From: JACQHM01 sp964535215
Lineage (GTDB): Bacteria; Methylomirabilota; Methylomirabilia; Methylomirabilales; JACQHM01
NCBI GenBank assembly: GCA_964535215.1
Contig: CAZHST010000007.1
Span: forward strand, 1 to 64,000
DNA: 64,000 nucleotides
Direction of reading: 5' to 3'
The translations under genes and the position numbers were made by a program. Under the pieces are notes generated by a model. It did no database searches and had not been told where the DNA came from. It saw only the letters and a list, made by a program, of their open reading frames with translations. Positions 1-7,944 of the stretch are shown in pieces. Every line of letters begins with the position of its first letter. Position 1 is the stretch's first letter.

Positions 1-1178
1 AAGGGGTCATCGGAGTTAAAATCGAGGCGCATCCCCCGGAGGGCCAGCTCCCACGCGCCAGGGCCGGCCTTCTCCCCGAAGGGCTGGAAGGGCCGCTTCG
101 GGGTGATGGCCCCGAGGGTCTTCTCCTCTCCCGTGAGGAGATACGTCGCCGAGACGTACCAGGCCCTTGCCCGAATCGCATCCAGGTCCGCCCCCCCCGG
201 CCCCAGGCCATCCCGGTCGCTGGTCTGGACAACGTACTCGAACTTCAACGACGCGGGGCCGATCAGCCAGGCCAGGTCTCCCCCCCACCGGACCCGGGTC
301 CCCCGAACGGGATGGGGGGCGAAGAACCGGAACCGGTTGCCCGTCTGAGCGTTCGTCCGACCCTGGGGACTTGTGGCGGAATCTTGATCGCCCCAGGTCA
401 CATTTCCCCCGAGCTGGAGCCCCTTCAGCCAGAAATGCTTCGAGGGTTTGAACGGAGCCAGCACAACCCTCGCGGCCAGATCCTTCTCATCGTTTCCGTC
501 GGCCACATCCTCCCCACTGCCGTTAAAGCCACCCAGGAAGTAGCTCACCCTCTCCTGAAAGAGGCTTCCGTGGAGCATCACCCCAATGTCTACGGCCGGG
601 ACCAGCTCGTTCACCAACGATCGCTCGACGAAGTCGATAAACACGGAGGAGGTTAGCTCCTCCAGGCTGAAGGGCTCTTTGTACTGCCCCACTCGAAGTT
701 GAAGCTGAGGCAGGGGGGCCAGCTCCACCCAGCCGTACTTCAGGCTGATGCCATCGACGAAGTTGGCCTCGACAAGAAACCGGACCAGCTTAAAGAAGCT
801 CCCCGTGACCCCCAGTCGGGCCCGCCGGATCAAGAATCGGTCATTCAGATCCACCCCCGTCAGGGTGCGGGCATCTCCCTCGGTGGCGTGGAAATCGGAT
901 TGAACACGCCCGACGAGGAAGAATTCGTAGTTTCCATCGGCCGACCGGAGGAATGGCCTCCCCTTCTCGACCCCCGCCACGAACCCTTTCTCCTTCTCCT
1001 GTTTGGCCCGTGTGCTCAGATCCTGGTACTGGGTCTCCGTGATCGTCCCCTGTTGCTTCATGAGTTCCAGGATCTCTTGGATGACCGCCTCCTCCTTCTT
1101 CTCTTCGGCAGCCCAGGCGGGGAGAGAAACGGCCAAGAGAACCATCATTGCGGAGAATGACTTGTTAACTCTCTTCAT
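1..1178 (-). CDS. Phosphate-selective porin O/P family protein, C-terminus missing
   Basis: Reading frame stays open to the left edge, so the 3' end lies outside the window. The ATG at 1178 has a strong AAGGAGGT ribosome site about 5 bases upstream. The protein opens with a Sec signal peptide ending near AWA, then a short Gln/Glu-rich coiled segment, then a beta-rich region with the phrasing of OprP/OprO porins (FLIRRARLGVTGSFFK, RVGQYKEPFSLEEL). Family role, known from homologues: trimeric outer-membrane channel for phosphate, polyphosphate or other anions. The substrate cannot be read here. It is not obviously cotranscribed with the oxidoreductase genes, because the next gene is divergent. 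About 390 residues are visible against a usual 400-450, so only the last strands are probably absent. Confidence 0.8.
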   Translation of the reverse strand, partial: MKRVNKSFSAMMVLLAVSLPAWAAEEKKEEAVIQEILELMKQQGTITETQYQDLSTRAKQEKEKGFVAGVEKGRPFLRSADGNYEFFLVGRVQSDFHATEGDARTLTGVDLNDRFLIRRARLGVTGSFFKLVRFLVEANFVDGISLKYGWVELAPLPQLQLRVGQYKEPFSLEELTSSVFIDFVERSLVNELVPAVDIGVMLHGSLFQERVSYFLGGFNGSGEDVADGNDEKDLAARVVLAPFKPSKHFWLKGLQLGGNVTWGDQDSATSPQGRTNAQTGNRFRFFAPHPVRGTRVRWGGDLAWLIGPASLKFEYVVQTSDRDGLGPGGADLDAIRARAWYVSATYLLTGEEKTLGAITPKRPFQPFGEKAGPGAWELALRGMRLDFNSDDP

Positions 1179-1214
1179 ATGCGACCTCCTTCATCACAGA
1201 AAGCTCACTGACCC

Positions 1215-1243
1215 TTGACGCCCCCTCGGAGGTCTGCTACAGT
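1215..1243 (+). promoter_or_regulatory. Sigma-70 promoter ending directly at the start codon of the coiled-coil gene
   Basis: TTGACG at 1215-1220 and TACAGT at 1238-1243 with a 17-base spacer. The expected transcription start falls at about 1249-1251, on the ATG at 1250, which implies a leaderless mRNA. The GGAGGT at 1230-1235 lies between the two boxes and would not be transcribed from this promoter. Confidence 0.6.
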
Positions 1244-1249
1244 AGCGAC

Positions 1250-1501
1250 ATGCCTGACGAGGAACTCTCCAAGCGGATCGATGATCTCCATAAGCGGCTA
1301 GATGACCTCCGGGGTGATCTCAACCAACGCTTTGCTGAACTCCGGGAGGATACGAATACCCGCTTCGCCGAGCTCCGGGCTGACATGAACCAACGCTTCA
1401 CCGCCATTGATCAGCGATTTACGACCCTGACCTGGGTCATCACCGTCTGGTTCAGCCTCCTGACCCTTCTTACCATCCTCTTCAAGTTCATCCGTTTCTA
1501 A
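1250..1501 (+). CDS. Small coiled-coil protein with one C-terminal membrane helix
   Basis: An 83-residue protein. Residues 1-55 are made of repeats of the form xRFAELRxDxN (11-residue hendecad spacing), predicting a long alpha-helical coiled coil. Residues about 58-80 form a single hydrophobic helix, followed by KFIRF. There is no signal peptide, so it is probably tail-anchored in the inner membrane with the coil in the cytoplasm. Small proteins of this architecture are common and mostly of unknown function. It may oligomerise or tether a partner. A good promoter sits immediately upstream. It stands alone between a divergent porin and a convergent oxidoreductase gene, so context gives no function. 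Confidence 0.65.
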   Translation: MPDEELSKRIDDLHKRLDDLRGDLNQRFAELREDTNTRFAELRADMNQRFTAIDQRFTTLTWVITVWFSLLTLLTILFKFIRF

Positions 1502-1522
1502 GCCCCAAGGTCACATCCCCTT

Positions 1523-4500
1523 TCACACCTTCACCAGCTTTACCTTTGTGTCGTAGAAGACAGCACTCCCACCGGTTACGTCCGAGAGGCAGGTGTTCTT
1601 CAGAACAGGGTCAACCCGGAGGGCGGCGTTGGCGTGAATGCCTGTCGCCCGTCTTGGATCGCCTTTGATGACCTGTCCATCTACGATTACATCCCGTGAG
1701 CCGTAGGCCCAGTGGCCGTGGCCCAGAGAGAAGGCGATAACGCCGGGCCGGATCCCCTGGATGACCCTCACCTTCCCCTCTATCGGGATCGTCCGGCCGT
1801 TCTTCAGGTCCCACACTCCCTGGGGGTTGGAGGCGGAGAGGATCCTGACCTGATCTCCCTCCTGAAGGCCGAGGCGATCGGCGTCCTGTTCGTTCATGAT
1901 CACCGAGTTCTCGGGGAGGAGGCGGAGGAGCCAGTAGTCGGCGATGGTCCGGCTTTTGGTGTGGGAGATCTCCCGGAAGGTGATCAGGTAAAGATCAAAG
2001 CCGTCGTCCTGAATGGGTCGGCCGAGGGCATCCCGGTAGGGCGGGATGTAGGTGGCAACGCCTGAAAAGGGGTCCCCCGTCATGGAGTTCTTCGTCCTGG
2101 CCGTTTTCTCCTGGTAGAGGTTGATCAGGGTCCCGTACTTATGCCGGACCTGATCCCCCTCATAGGCCTGTTCCACCTCCTCGAAGCGGCCACCCCGGTT
2201 CAGGACGTAGATCACCTTCCGCCACCACCGCTCCCCCACGACCTCTCGCCAATGTTCGGGGTCGAAAACAGTCCTGGGAAGATGCCTCCGGGACTTAAGG
2301 AAGAGCCTGACCTCTTCATCATCAGCGTCGGGGACCCCCTCCCCTTCGGCGGCCACGTTCGCCACCATCCGGAGGTAGAGATCCTCCGGCCTGAGGAAAT
2401 CCCACCCTTCCCCAAAGCCATCTTTACCAAAGCCTGGAAGGCTGAGCTTCTCGGCGATGCTTAAGAGCATCGCCTCTAGCGAGAGGGGCATCTCCTGACC
2501 GAAGACCTTCACCGGCTCCGTCAAGGGGGCGATAACCGGCTGGCGGATCGGCTGGACTTGAGGGGCCATGGAGGGGTGGCTGCCGTGGAATTCCCACCGC
2601 TCCAGATAGGAGAGGTCGGGGAAGATGTAGTCGGCGTACATGGAGGTCTCGCCAATGGTAATGTCGTTTGCGACAAAAAGGGGGATCTTCTCCACGTCGG
2701 CCAGGATCTCAATGTTCGTGTGTCCCGCCGGGAGGGAATAGAGGGGCGAGCCCATGTAGAGGAATAACGCCTTAATCGGGTACGGGTAGGCATCGCCGGC
2801 CGACGGGATGATCTCCTGGTAGATGTCGCTGGAGAGGGGATACCAGGGCCGCCTGGCCGGGTAGCCGGCGAAGAGGGTCGTCTCCTCGTAGGTGACCTCG
2901 TGCCGGATCAGGCTGATCCCGAAGGGGGTGGTTTTGCCCGGCATCATCTTGGGTATCGGGAAGGGCTGACCTTTCTTCCCCCCTGTATGATCAAAGGTCG
3001 TCGCCTTGATCATTCCCCCTTTCCAATCGTAGTTGCCGATCAGGAGGTTTAACGAGAGCCAGGCGAAGACGTTGGAGAAGCCGTTCGTATGCTGGGAGAC
3101 TCCCCGATGGATGTCGGCCGCCGCCCGCTTCCCGTGGACGGTGAACTCCGTGGCCAGGTCCACGATGTCCCTCTCTTCGATCCCACAGATCTCCGCCCAC
3201 TCGGCAAGGCTCCTGGAGGAGGCCTCCTCGAAGAGGAGCTGGAGACCGCTTTTGACCCTGATCCCTTGAAGCTCCGTCTTGACCAGAAGATCCCCCTCCA
3301 CGGCGTCCTTGTCATCGTAAGGGTCAAAGGGGATCGGCCTGCCGCCGGAGAGGACGACGAAGGGGTCGAACTCCCATGCCTTCCCCTCTTTCGTCCTTCG
3401 CTGCTCCTTCGCCGCGATCCCGATCTCGGAGGCCCTGAGGAAAGGACCAGGGTTCCCCTCTTTGTCCAGCTTCACCAGCCAGGTCGCATTGCACCAGGTC
3501 GGCTCCCCGTCGGCCCTGGCCGCGGCTTTGTTGGCGTTTTGAAGATACCGTGCGTCGTAGCGCCCGTTCTCGATGATCCAACGGATCATCCCTAACGCTA
3601 ACGCGCCTTCCGTCCCCGGTTTAATCGGGACCCACCGCCAGGCCTTGGCCGCTGTCTTGGAAAGCCTGGGGTCCACGACGGCGATCTTCAGGCGGCCCGA
3701 GACGAGACCTTCGGTAATCTTCGGGATCCTGTGGGGGGGACCGTAGTTCCCCTCGAAGGGGGAGGCCCCCACGAAAATGATAAATTCGCTATTTCCCGTA
3801 TCGGCCTGCCAGTAGAACTTCCTCCCCCCTGTCCACTTTCCTTCGACAAACTGCTCGCTCATGGCCTTAGAGGTAAAGTAGAGGGAACCTTGGCAGACGG
3901 TGGTGTGGCCGTGGGCGTTCACCGAACCGAAGGCATCCTTCACAAAGCGGCTGATCAAATCTCCCCGGCCGGCCTTCAGGCGCCCCCACATGAAGACGAA
4001 CTGGTTGTTCTTGGGACCGAGGTCCGGGTGGTCGGGGTCAATGAGGAGGTGGAGAGAGTCCTGGTACTTGGCCTTGAACTCGGGAACGGTCATCTCCCCG
4101 TGCCAGATCTTCTTCACATCCTCGGCCATCGCTTTCGCGAGCTTCGGATCCCTCAAGGCCCAGATGTCTTTGAGCCCCTCCACCCTCCGGTTCTCCTCCC
4201 CGGGGACGTGCTTGAAAAGATACCCCCCGTTGACGATCTCGTCAACGGCCTGCTCGAAGGGGATGGTGATCCATTGGTTTTCGCCCCGTTTCCCGGCCCG
4301 CTTCAAGACCTTGACAAGCCGGTACGGATCGTAGGCGGTCTGGAGGCCTGCCTGGCCCTTGGGGCAGAGGATGCCGTCGAAGGTCGCCGTCTCGAAGGGG
4401 GAGGTCCTGTAGGGGAGGTGGGGGGTCAAGGCGAAGGGGTTGAAGGGGTTTCCATCAATCTTGACGGCAACACCGTCTAAGAGCTTCACCTTGATTCCGC

Positions 4501-4741
4501 AGCCGGTGTTGCACTGGAGGCAGGCCGAGTAGAGGATGTTCTCGGCCCTGGCCAGGAGGTATGCCTCGCCCGGTTTAAAGGTATCGGCCTCGGCCCTCTT
4601 GACCAGATCCAGGGCCCACCGCAGCCGATCCGCCAGGAGAAGAGAGCCCCCCAGGAATGCCGACGCCTTTAAGAACGCCCGCCGGTCCATGGTGAACGTC
4701 TTGAAGTTTTCTGGCTCCTGGACCTTCGTTTCCCGTTCCAT
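1523..4741 (-). CDS. Molybdopterin oxidoreductase catalytic subunit A1, tetrathionate-reductase-like
   Basis: 1072 residues, long for the DMSO-reductase family and close to TtrA. The N-terminus has a twin-arginine motif (DRRAFLK, residues 19-25) before a hydrophobic stretch, so Tat export to the periplasm is predicted. Cysteines 74, 77, 81 and 126 (CLQCNTGC and CPKG) bind the FS0 [4Fe-4S] cluster. HGHTTVCQGS places Cys283 as the likely Mo ligand. A long insertion at about 170-245 and the C-terminal dinucleotide-binding domain match the TtrA/SrdA branch. The ATG at 4741 is preceded by AAGGAGG. It is the last gene of the operon, 11 bases after the B1 gene. The substrate (tetrathionate, another sulfur oxyanion, selenate or arsenate) is inferred only; family membership is secure. 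Confidence 0.85.
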   Translation of the reverse strand: MERETKVQEPENFKTFTMDRRAFLKASAFLGGSLLLADRLRWALDLVKRAEADTFKPGEAYLLARAENILYSACLQCNTGCGIKVKLLDGVAVKIDGNPFNPFALTPHLPYRTSPFETATFDGILCPKGQAGLQTAYDPYRLVKVLKRAGKRGENQWITIPFEQAVDEIVNGGYLFKHVPGEENRRVEGLKDIWALRDPKLAKAMAEDVKKIWHGEMTVPEFKAKYQDSLHLLIDPDHPDLGPKNNQFVFMWGRLKAGRGDLISRFVKDAFGSVNAHGHTTVCQGSLYFTSKAMSEQFVEGKWTGGRKFYWQADTGNSEFIIFVGASPFEGNYGPPHRIPKITEGLVSGRLKIAVVDPRLSKTAAKAWRWVPIKPGTEGALALGMIRWIIENGRYDARYLQNANKAAARADGEPTWCNATWLVKLDKEGNPGPFLRASEIGIAAKEQRRTKEGKAWEFDPFVVLSGGRPIPFDPYDDKDAVEGDLLVKTELQGIRVKSGLQLLFEEASSRSLAEWAEICGIEERDIVDLATEFTVHGKRAAADIHRGVSQHTNGFSNVFAWLSLNLLIGNYDWKGGMIKATTFDHTGGKKGQPFPIPKMMPGKTTPFGISLIRHEVTYEETTLFAGYPARRPWYPLSSDIYQEIIPSAGDAYPYPIKALFLYMGSPLYSLPAGHTNIEILADVEKIPLFVANDITIGETSMYADYIFPDLSYLERWEFHGSHPSMAPQVQPIRQPVIAPLTEPVKVFGQEMPLSLEAMLLSIAEKLSLPGFGKDGFGEGWDFLRPEDLYLRMVANVAAEGEGVPDADDEEVRLFLKSRRHLPRTVFDPEHWREVVGERWWRKVIYVLNRGGRFEEVEQAYEGDQVRHKYGTLINLYQEKTARTKNSMTGDPFSGVATYIPPYRDALGRPIQDDGFDLYLITFREISHTKSRTIADYWLLRLLPENSVIMNEQDADRLGLQEGDQVRILSASNPQGVWDLKNGRTIPIEGKVRVIQGIRPGVIAFSLGHGHWAYGSRDVIVDGQVIKGDPRRATGIHANAALRVDPVLKNTCLSDVTGGSAVFYDTKVKLVKV

Positions 4742-4752
4742 CGCCTCCCTCC

Positions 4753-5547
4753 TTAGCGGTGGCAGGCCAGGCAGGCCTTCAGGTTCTCCGCCGCCTGGGT
4801 GTCATCCACCAGATAATAGACCCGGGGCTTTGTCCCTAGGCCGACCTTCAGGCGGAGGCTCCGATGGGTCGTTAACAGCTCCGAGACCAGGCTCTTGGGA
4901 TCATTCAGATCTCCGAAGTAAGTGACGCCTCCATCGCAGGTGGTGACACAGGCGGGGAGCATCCCGGCGTTCAAGCGGTGGAGGCAGAAGTGGCACTTGC
5001 GGCCGGTTCCCACGGGAGGGGACCCTGCCGCCCTTCCCCACCCCTTCCCGTACTCGAAGTTCTCCACTTGCTCGTAGGGCTGAAGGGCTGGTGTCCCTTC
5101 CGTCCAGAACCGGCCATCGTCGAAATAGAGGGCGGTATAAGGACAAGCCTTGACCGCCTGCTCGAAGGCCTCCCTCCCCTGAAACTTTTCGTAGTTGATG
5201 GCCACGATCCCATCAGGCCGCTTGGTGATGGACCCGGGCTGAACAGCATTGGCGGCCTTCATACAGGGAGGGTTGTCACAGTGCATGCAGTTCGTGGGCA
5301 TGAAGGTCCGGGAGACCTGCGGGTACTCCCCCACCTCCACCTCCGGGACCACCCGGTAGGAGACCCCTGGTGGCGAGACGTTCTCGGCCATGCAGGCCAC
5401 AACACAGGCGAAGCAGGCCGTGCACTTCCTGGGGTTGATGACCATCACCCAACTACGCTCCTCCACCGGTTTCTTCAAGGCCCGTTTCAGCTCCTCCTGC
5501 ATCCTGCGAAGCTCCTGCCCCCTGGTCGTCATCGGTGTGGCATCCAT
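4753..5547 (-). CDS. Fe-S electron-transfer subunit B1 with three clusters and a C-terminal CxxCH
   Basis: 264 residues, DmsB/TtrB-type partner of A1. Group I cysteines are 42, 45, 48, 52. Group II keeps 87, 90, 95, but the fourth position is Ala99. Group III keeps only Cys135, with Arg125, Phe128 and Ala131 where three cysteines are expected. Group IV is 185, 188, 200, 204. By the known pairing (I with IV, II with III) three clusters remain complete and the fourth (FS4, next to the quinol site in DmsB) loses all its ligands. The chain ends in CLACHR: Cys259, Cys262, His263, a c-type haem consensus. No signal peptide is visible, so it would be exported with A1. Heptad-rich residues 10-30 are probably helical. 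Haem binding is inference. Confidence 0.85.
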   Translation of the reverse strand: MDATPMTTRGQELRRMQEELKRALKKPVEERSWVMVINPRKCTACFACVVACMAENVSPPGVSYRVVPEVEVGEYPQVSRTFMPTNCMHCDNPPCMKAANAVQPGSITKRPDGIVAINYEKFQGREAFEQAVKACPYTALYFDDGRFWTEGTPALQPYEQVENFEYGKGWGRAAGSPPVGTGRKCHFCLHRLNAGMLPACVTTCDGGVTYFGDLNDPKSLVSELLTTHRSLRLKVGLGTKPRVYYLVDDTQAAENLKACLACHR

Positions 5548-5676
5548 TTCCCCCTCCTCTTCCAGGAATCATCCTCCTGTGAGCCGGCCATAGAGCGGCA
5601 GAGTGATAGGCAATTGTACCCGAATGAACAAGCAGGTCAATAGGATGTTCAGCTTATTTTTTCTAGGCCGTTGGCC

Positions 5677-7236
5677 TCACTCTTGTCCCTTCGCCAGGTC
5701 CGCCGTGATCCGACAGGGGGGGCACACCTCAAAAAAATCTAGGGGCTGGGGTTTAGGGTCTAAGGGTTGGGGGCTGAGGAGGTGTTGGACCCTTTGGAGC
5801 ATCCTGGAAGGGGCGATGGGCCTCCCGCACCGTTGGCAGGAGACGATCCGATCCTCGGCTAAAGGGACAGGGCCCTTTCGAAGGAGGCCAAGAGCCAACG
5901 CCCTCTCCCCTGTGAGGACCTTCTCGGGGCAGGCCTCAACACAGGCAAAACAGGCGATGCAGGAGGCGTGGTCGAAGAGGAGCGTTGAGGTTTGGGCGTG
6001 TTCTTGAAAGAGGAGGGCACCGGTCGGGCAGCGGTCGGGGCAGGCCCCGCAGAGGGTACAGGCCCTCCCACTCTTTTCAAGCTTTATCAGGCCAAAGGGG
6101 ACATGATCCCCCTTTAGGATGACCTGTTCCACCCCGAACCTGGTAGAAAGATCCTGGAGGAGGTCCACGAGGCGAAAGGACCCGTCGGCGGCCCCGGCCT
6201 CTTGGAGGCGGTGGGGGCCCATCTCCTCCCCCTCCTCGACAAAGGTTCGGAGGCAGGCGATAAAGGCCTCAGGGTCTAAGGTCCCGGGGATTGCCTGAAG
6301 CCGTGCAGCCGGGACCCCGAGGGCCGGGAGGAGGGTTTGAACAAAGTGAAAGGGCCTCTCCCATCCCTTCCCGTGACAGTGGTGCCGGCAGGAAGGATCG
6401 CACGGAAGAACGAAGAGGGCATCAGCTCCAAGCCTCAGGGCCCGGAGGAGGAGCCAGGCCGAGAGCGCTCCGGTGCAGGGAAGGAGGAGCTCCAGGATCT
6501 CCGGCGGAAGCCATCCCCTCCCTGCTGGTACCCGATCCTTGGCCGTGATCAGGAGAACCCGGGGCCGCAGGGGGACTTCTTCGGAGAGAAGGGCTCGAAG
6601 CTTCGCCTCCAGGACCTGGGGGGCCAAGCGGGGGGAGCTGATGGCCTCTTGAGGACAGGCCGGCAGGCAGGCACCGCAGCCCGTGCAGAAGGCCTTATCG
6701 AGGACGATCCTTCCCTCCCGGAAGGAAAGGGCCGCTTGGGGACAGGCGTCCAGGCAGAGGCGGCAGCCCTTCCAGGCCGTGCAGCGAGAAGCCTCCACGG
6801 CGGGGATCACTTCATAGCGGGGCTTGAAGAAGCCAAAGAGGAGATCCCGGCGACTTAGGGCTTCCTGGACCGACACGAAGGTCGGCTTCAGATGCTCGGG
6901 AGCAACCTCTCCCTGGGCCCTCACCCCTTCCACAGCCGCAAAGGCAAGGAGCCTGGCCTTTTCCAGGGTCTTCCCCTCCAGGGGTCCTGGGGGGAGCTGG
7001 ATCGCCTCGAAAGCGTACGGCGGGATCCCGGCCTCCTGAAGGGTCTCGGCGACCTCCCCTTCCCCCCCTTCCTCTACGAGGACCGCCCCTTTGATCCCCG
7101 ATTGCCGGATCAAGGCCTTCAAAGCCTCGGGCAGCTCCTCAGGGGCCTTTGGAACAGCAAAGGTGGGGATCCCTTTCCTCTCCAGGAAATCCGCAACCTT
7201 GTCCTGCCAGGGCTGTAGAAAGACCCCCACCTTCAT
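5677..7236 (-). CDS. Polyferredoxin with central MvhD/FlpD-like domain
   Basis: 519 residues, no signal peptide, so cytoplasmic. Residues 1-140 are an unassigned domain. Two ferredoxin motifs follow (CTAWKGCRLCLDAC with unusual first spacing, then CTGCGACLPAC). A central domain (about 225-340) carries LPCTGALSAWLLLRAL and LPCDPSCRHHC and resembles the MvhD/FlpD iron-sulfur subunit that links hydrogenase or formate dehydrogenase to heterodisulfide reductase. Two further motifs, CTLCGACPDRC and CIACFACVEAC, come next. The end has a zinc-finger-like CxxC pair (CQRCGRPI and CPPCR) whose loop is encoded by a 7-bp repeat array. It overlaps the TorD gene by 4 bases and precedes B1. Probable role: soluble electron carrier or donor for the A1-B1 enzyme; this is inferred from context. 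Confidence 0.75.
   Translation of the reverse strand: MKVGVFLQPWQDKVADFLERKGIPTFAVPKAPEELPEALKALIRQSGIKGAVLVEEGGEGEVAETLQEAGIPPYAFEAIQLPPGPLEGKTLEKARLLAFAAVEGVRAQGEVAPEHLKPTFVSVQEALSRRDLLFGFFKPRYEVIPAVEASRCTAWKGCRLCLDACPQAALSFREGRIVLDKAFCTGCGACLPACPQEAISSPRLAPQVLEAKLRALLSEEVPLRPRVLLITAKDRVPAGRGWLPPEILELLLPCTGALSAWLLLRALRLGADALFVLPCDPSCRHHCHGKGWERPFHFVQTLLPALGVPAARLQAIPGTLDPEAFIACLRTFVEEGEEMGPHRLQEAGAADGSFRLVDLLQDLSTRFGVEQVILKGDHVPFGLIKLEKSGRACTLCGACPDRCPTGALLFQEHAQTSTLLFDHASCIACFACVEACPEKVLTGERALALGLLRKGPVPLAEDRIVSCQRCGRPIAPSRMLQRVQHLLSPQPLDPKPQPLDFFEVCPPCRITADLAKGQE
5738..5779. repeat. Six-unit 7-bp tandem repeat inside the polyferredoxin gene
   Basis: Six consecutive heptamers of the form (G/T)(C/T)T(A/G)(A/G)GG, for example TCTAGGG and GCTGGGG, run in register from 5738 to 5779. 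Read on the minus strand they encode the proline-rich stretch SPQPLDPKPQPLDF, placed between the two CxxC pairs of the C-terminal zinc-finger-like module. 42 bases equals 14 codons, so the frame is kept. Confidence 0.75.
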
Positions 7237-7931
7237 GGTGTCCTCCGCTCCGCTCCGGCGAGGCCCCTTCCTCCCCTGGTCTCTTCCAGGAGCTTCTCCA
7301 GGGCAGCCGTGGTGCCCAAGTCCCTCACCACAAAGTCCCGGAGGAGGCGGGCGAGGAGCTGGTAGAAAGGCTCCGCGGTGGAAACGAGGATCTGCTCGCT
7401 AAACCGCGGAATCCACCGGACCAGGTGATCGGTGAGGAAGGCCCTCTCTCGCTGAAGGACGGTGGCGGCAGCCTCGGCATCCCCACGCCGCCAGGCCTCT
7501 GCCTCTTCCAACGCGAGGCACGCCATGAAGAGAAGCTCCGTCGTCACATGGTCAGGCAGTTCCTTGAGGGCGGGGGAGAGCCGGAAGCCGGCCTCTTCAT
7601 ACCGCTTGAGGACCTCCAGGGTGGAGGGGCCCATGAGGATCCGCCCGGGCTCAAGGTAGATGGAAGCATAAGGAGGAGCGGGGAGCCGATACGGCCCCAC
7701 GAAGAGGCGATGGTACTCGCCTTTGAGGGTGGTGAAGCGCCTGTCCACGGTCCCGAGGAGCTCCTTGTCCTCTGGGGTGGGCCAGGAAAACTCCCTTCCA
7801 AGCCGTTGCAGGGGTTGAAGGAGCTTCGCTTCGAGGATCTGGTGGAAGGCTTCAGAGGGGGGGCGGAAGGCCAGGGCCAATCCCTCGTAGGCTGATCCCC
7901 TGAGCCTCGCCAAGGCCTCGGTCTCGATCAT
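7233..7931 (-). CDS. TorD/DmsD-family molybdoenzyme chaperone
   Basis: 232 residues, all-helical. It carries the family signatures EYHRLFVGPYRLPAPPYASIY near residues 70-90 and PDHVTTELLFM near 127-137. Proteins of this family bind the Tat signal of a folding molybdoenzyme, hold it until the cofactor is inserted and prevent premature export. There is only one chaperone gene for two catalytic subunits (A1 and A2), so it may serve both. It starts 13 bases after the NrfD gene and overlaps the polyferredoxin gene by 4 bases, consistent with tight translational coupling. The start ATG at 7931 has a purine-rich GGGGGAAAGG upstream. Confidence 0.85.
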   Translation of the reverse strand: MIETEALARLRGSAYEGLALAFRPPSEAFHQILEAKLLQPLQRLGREFSWPTPEDKELLGTVDRRFTTLKGEYHRLFVGPYRLPAPPYASIYLEPGRILMGPSTLEVLKRYEEAGFRLSPALKELPDHVTTELLFMACLALEEAEAWRRGDAEAAATVLQRERAFLTDHLVRWIPRFSEQILVSTAEPFYQLLARLLRDFVVRDLGTTAALEKLLEETRGGRGLAGAERRTP

Positions 7932-7944
7932 CCCTTTCCCCCTT

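Noticed and set aside
1523..4741. Firm assignment of A1 as arsenate or selenate reductase
   Set aside because: The motifs fit several members of the same branch; no arsenate- or selenate-specific neighbour is present, so only a tetrathionate-reductase-like family call is made.
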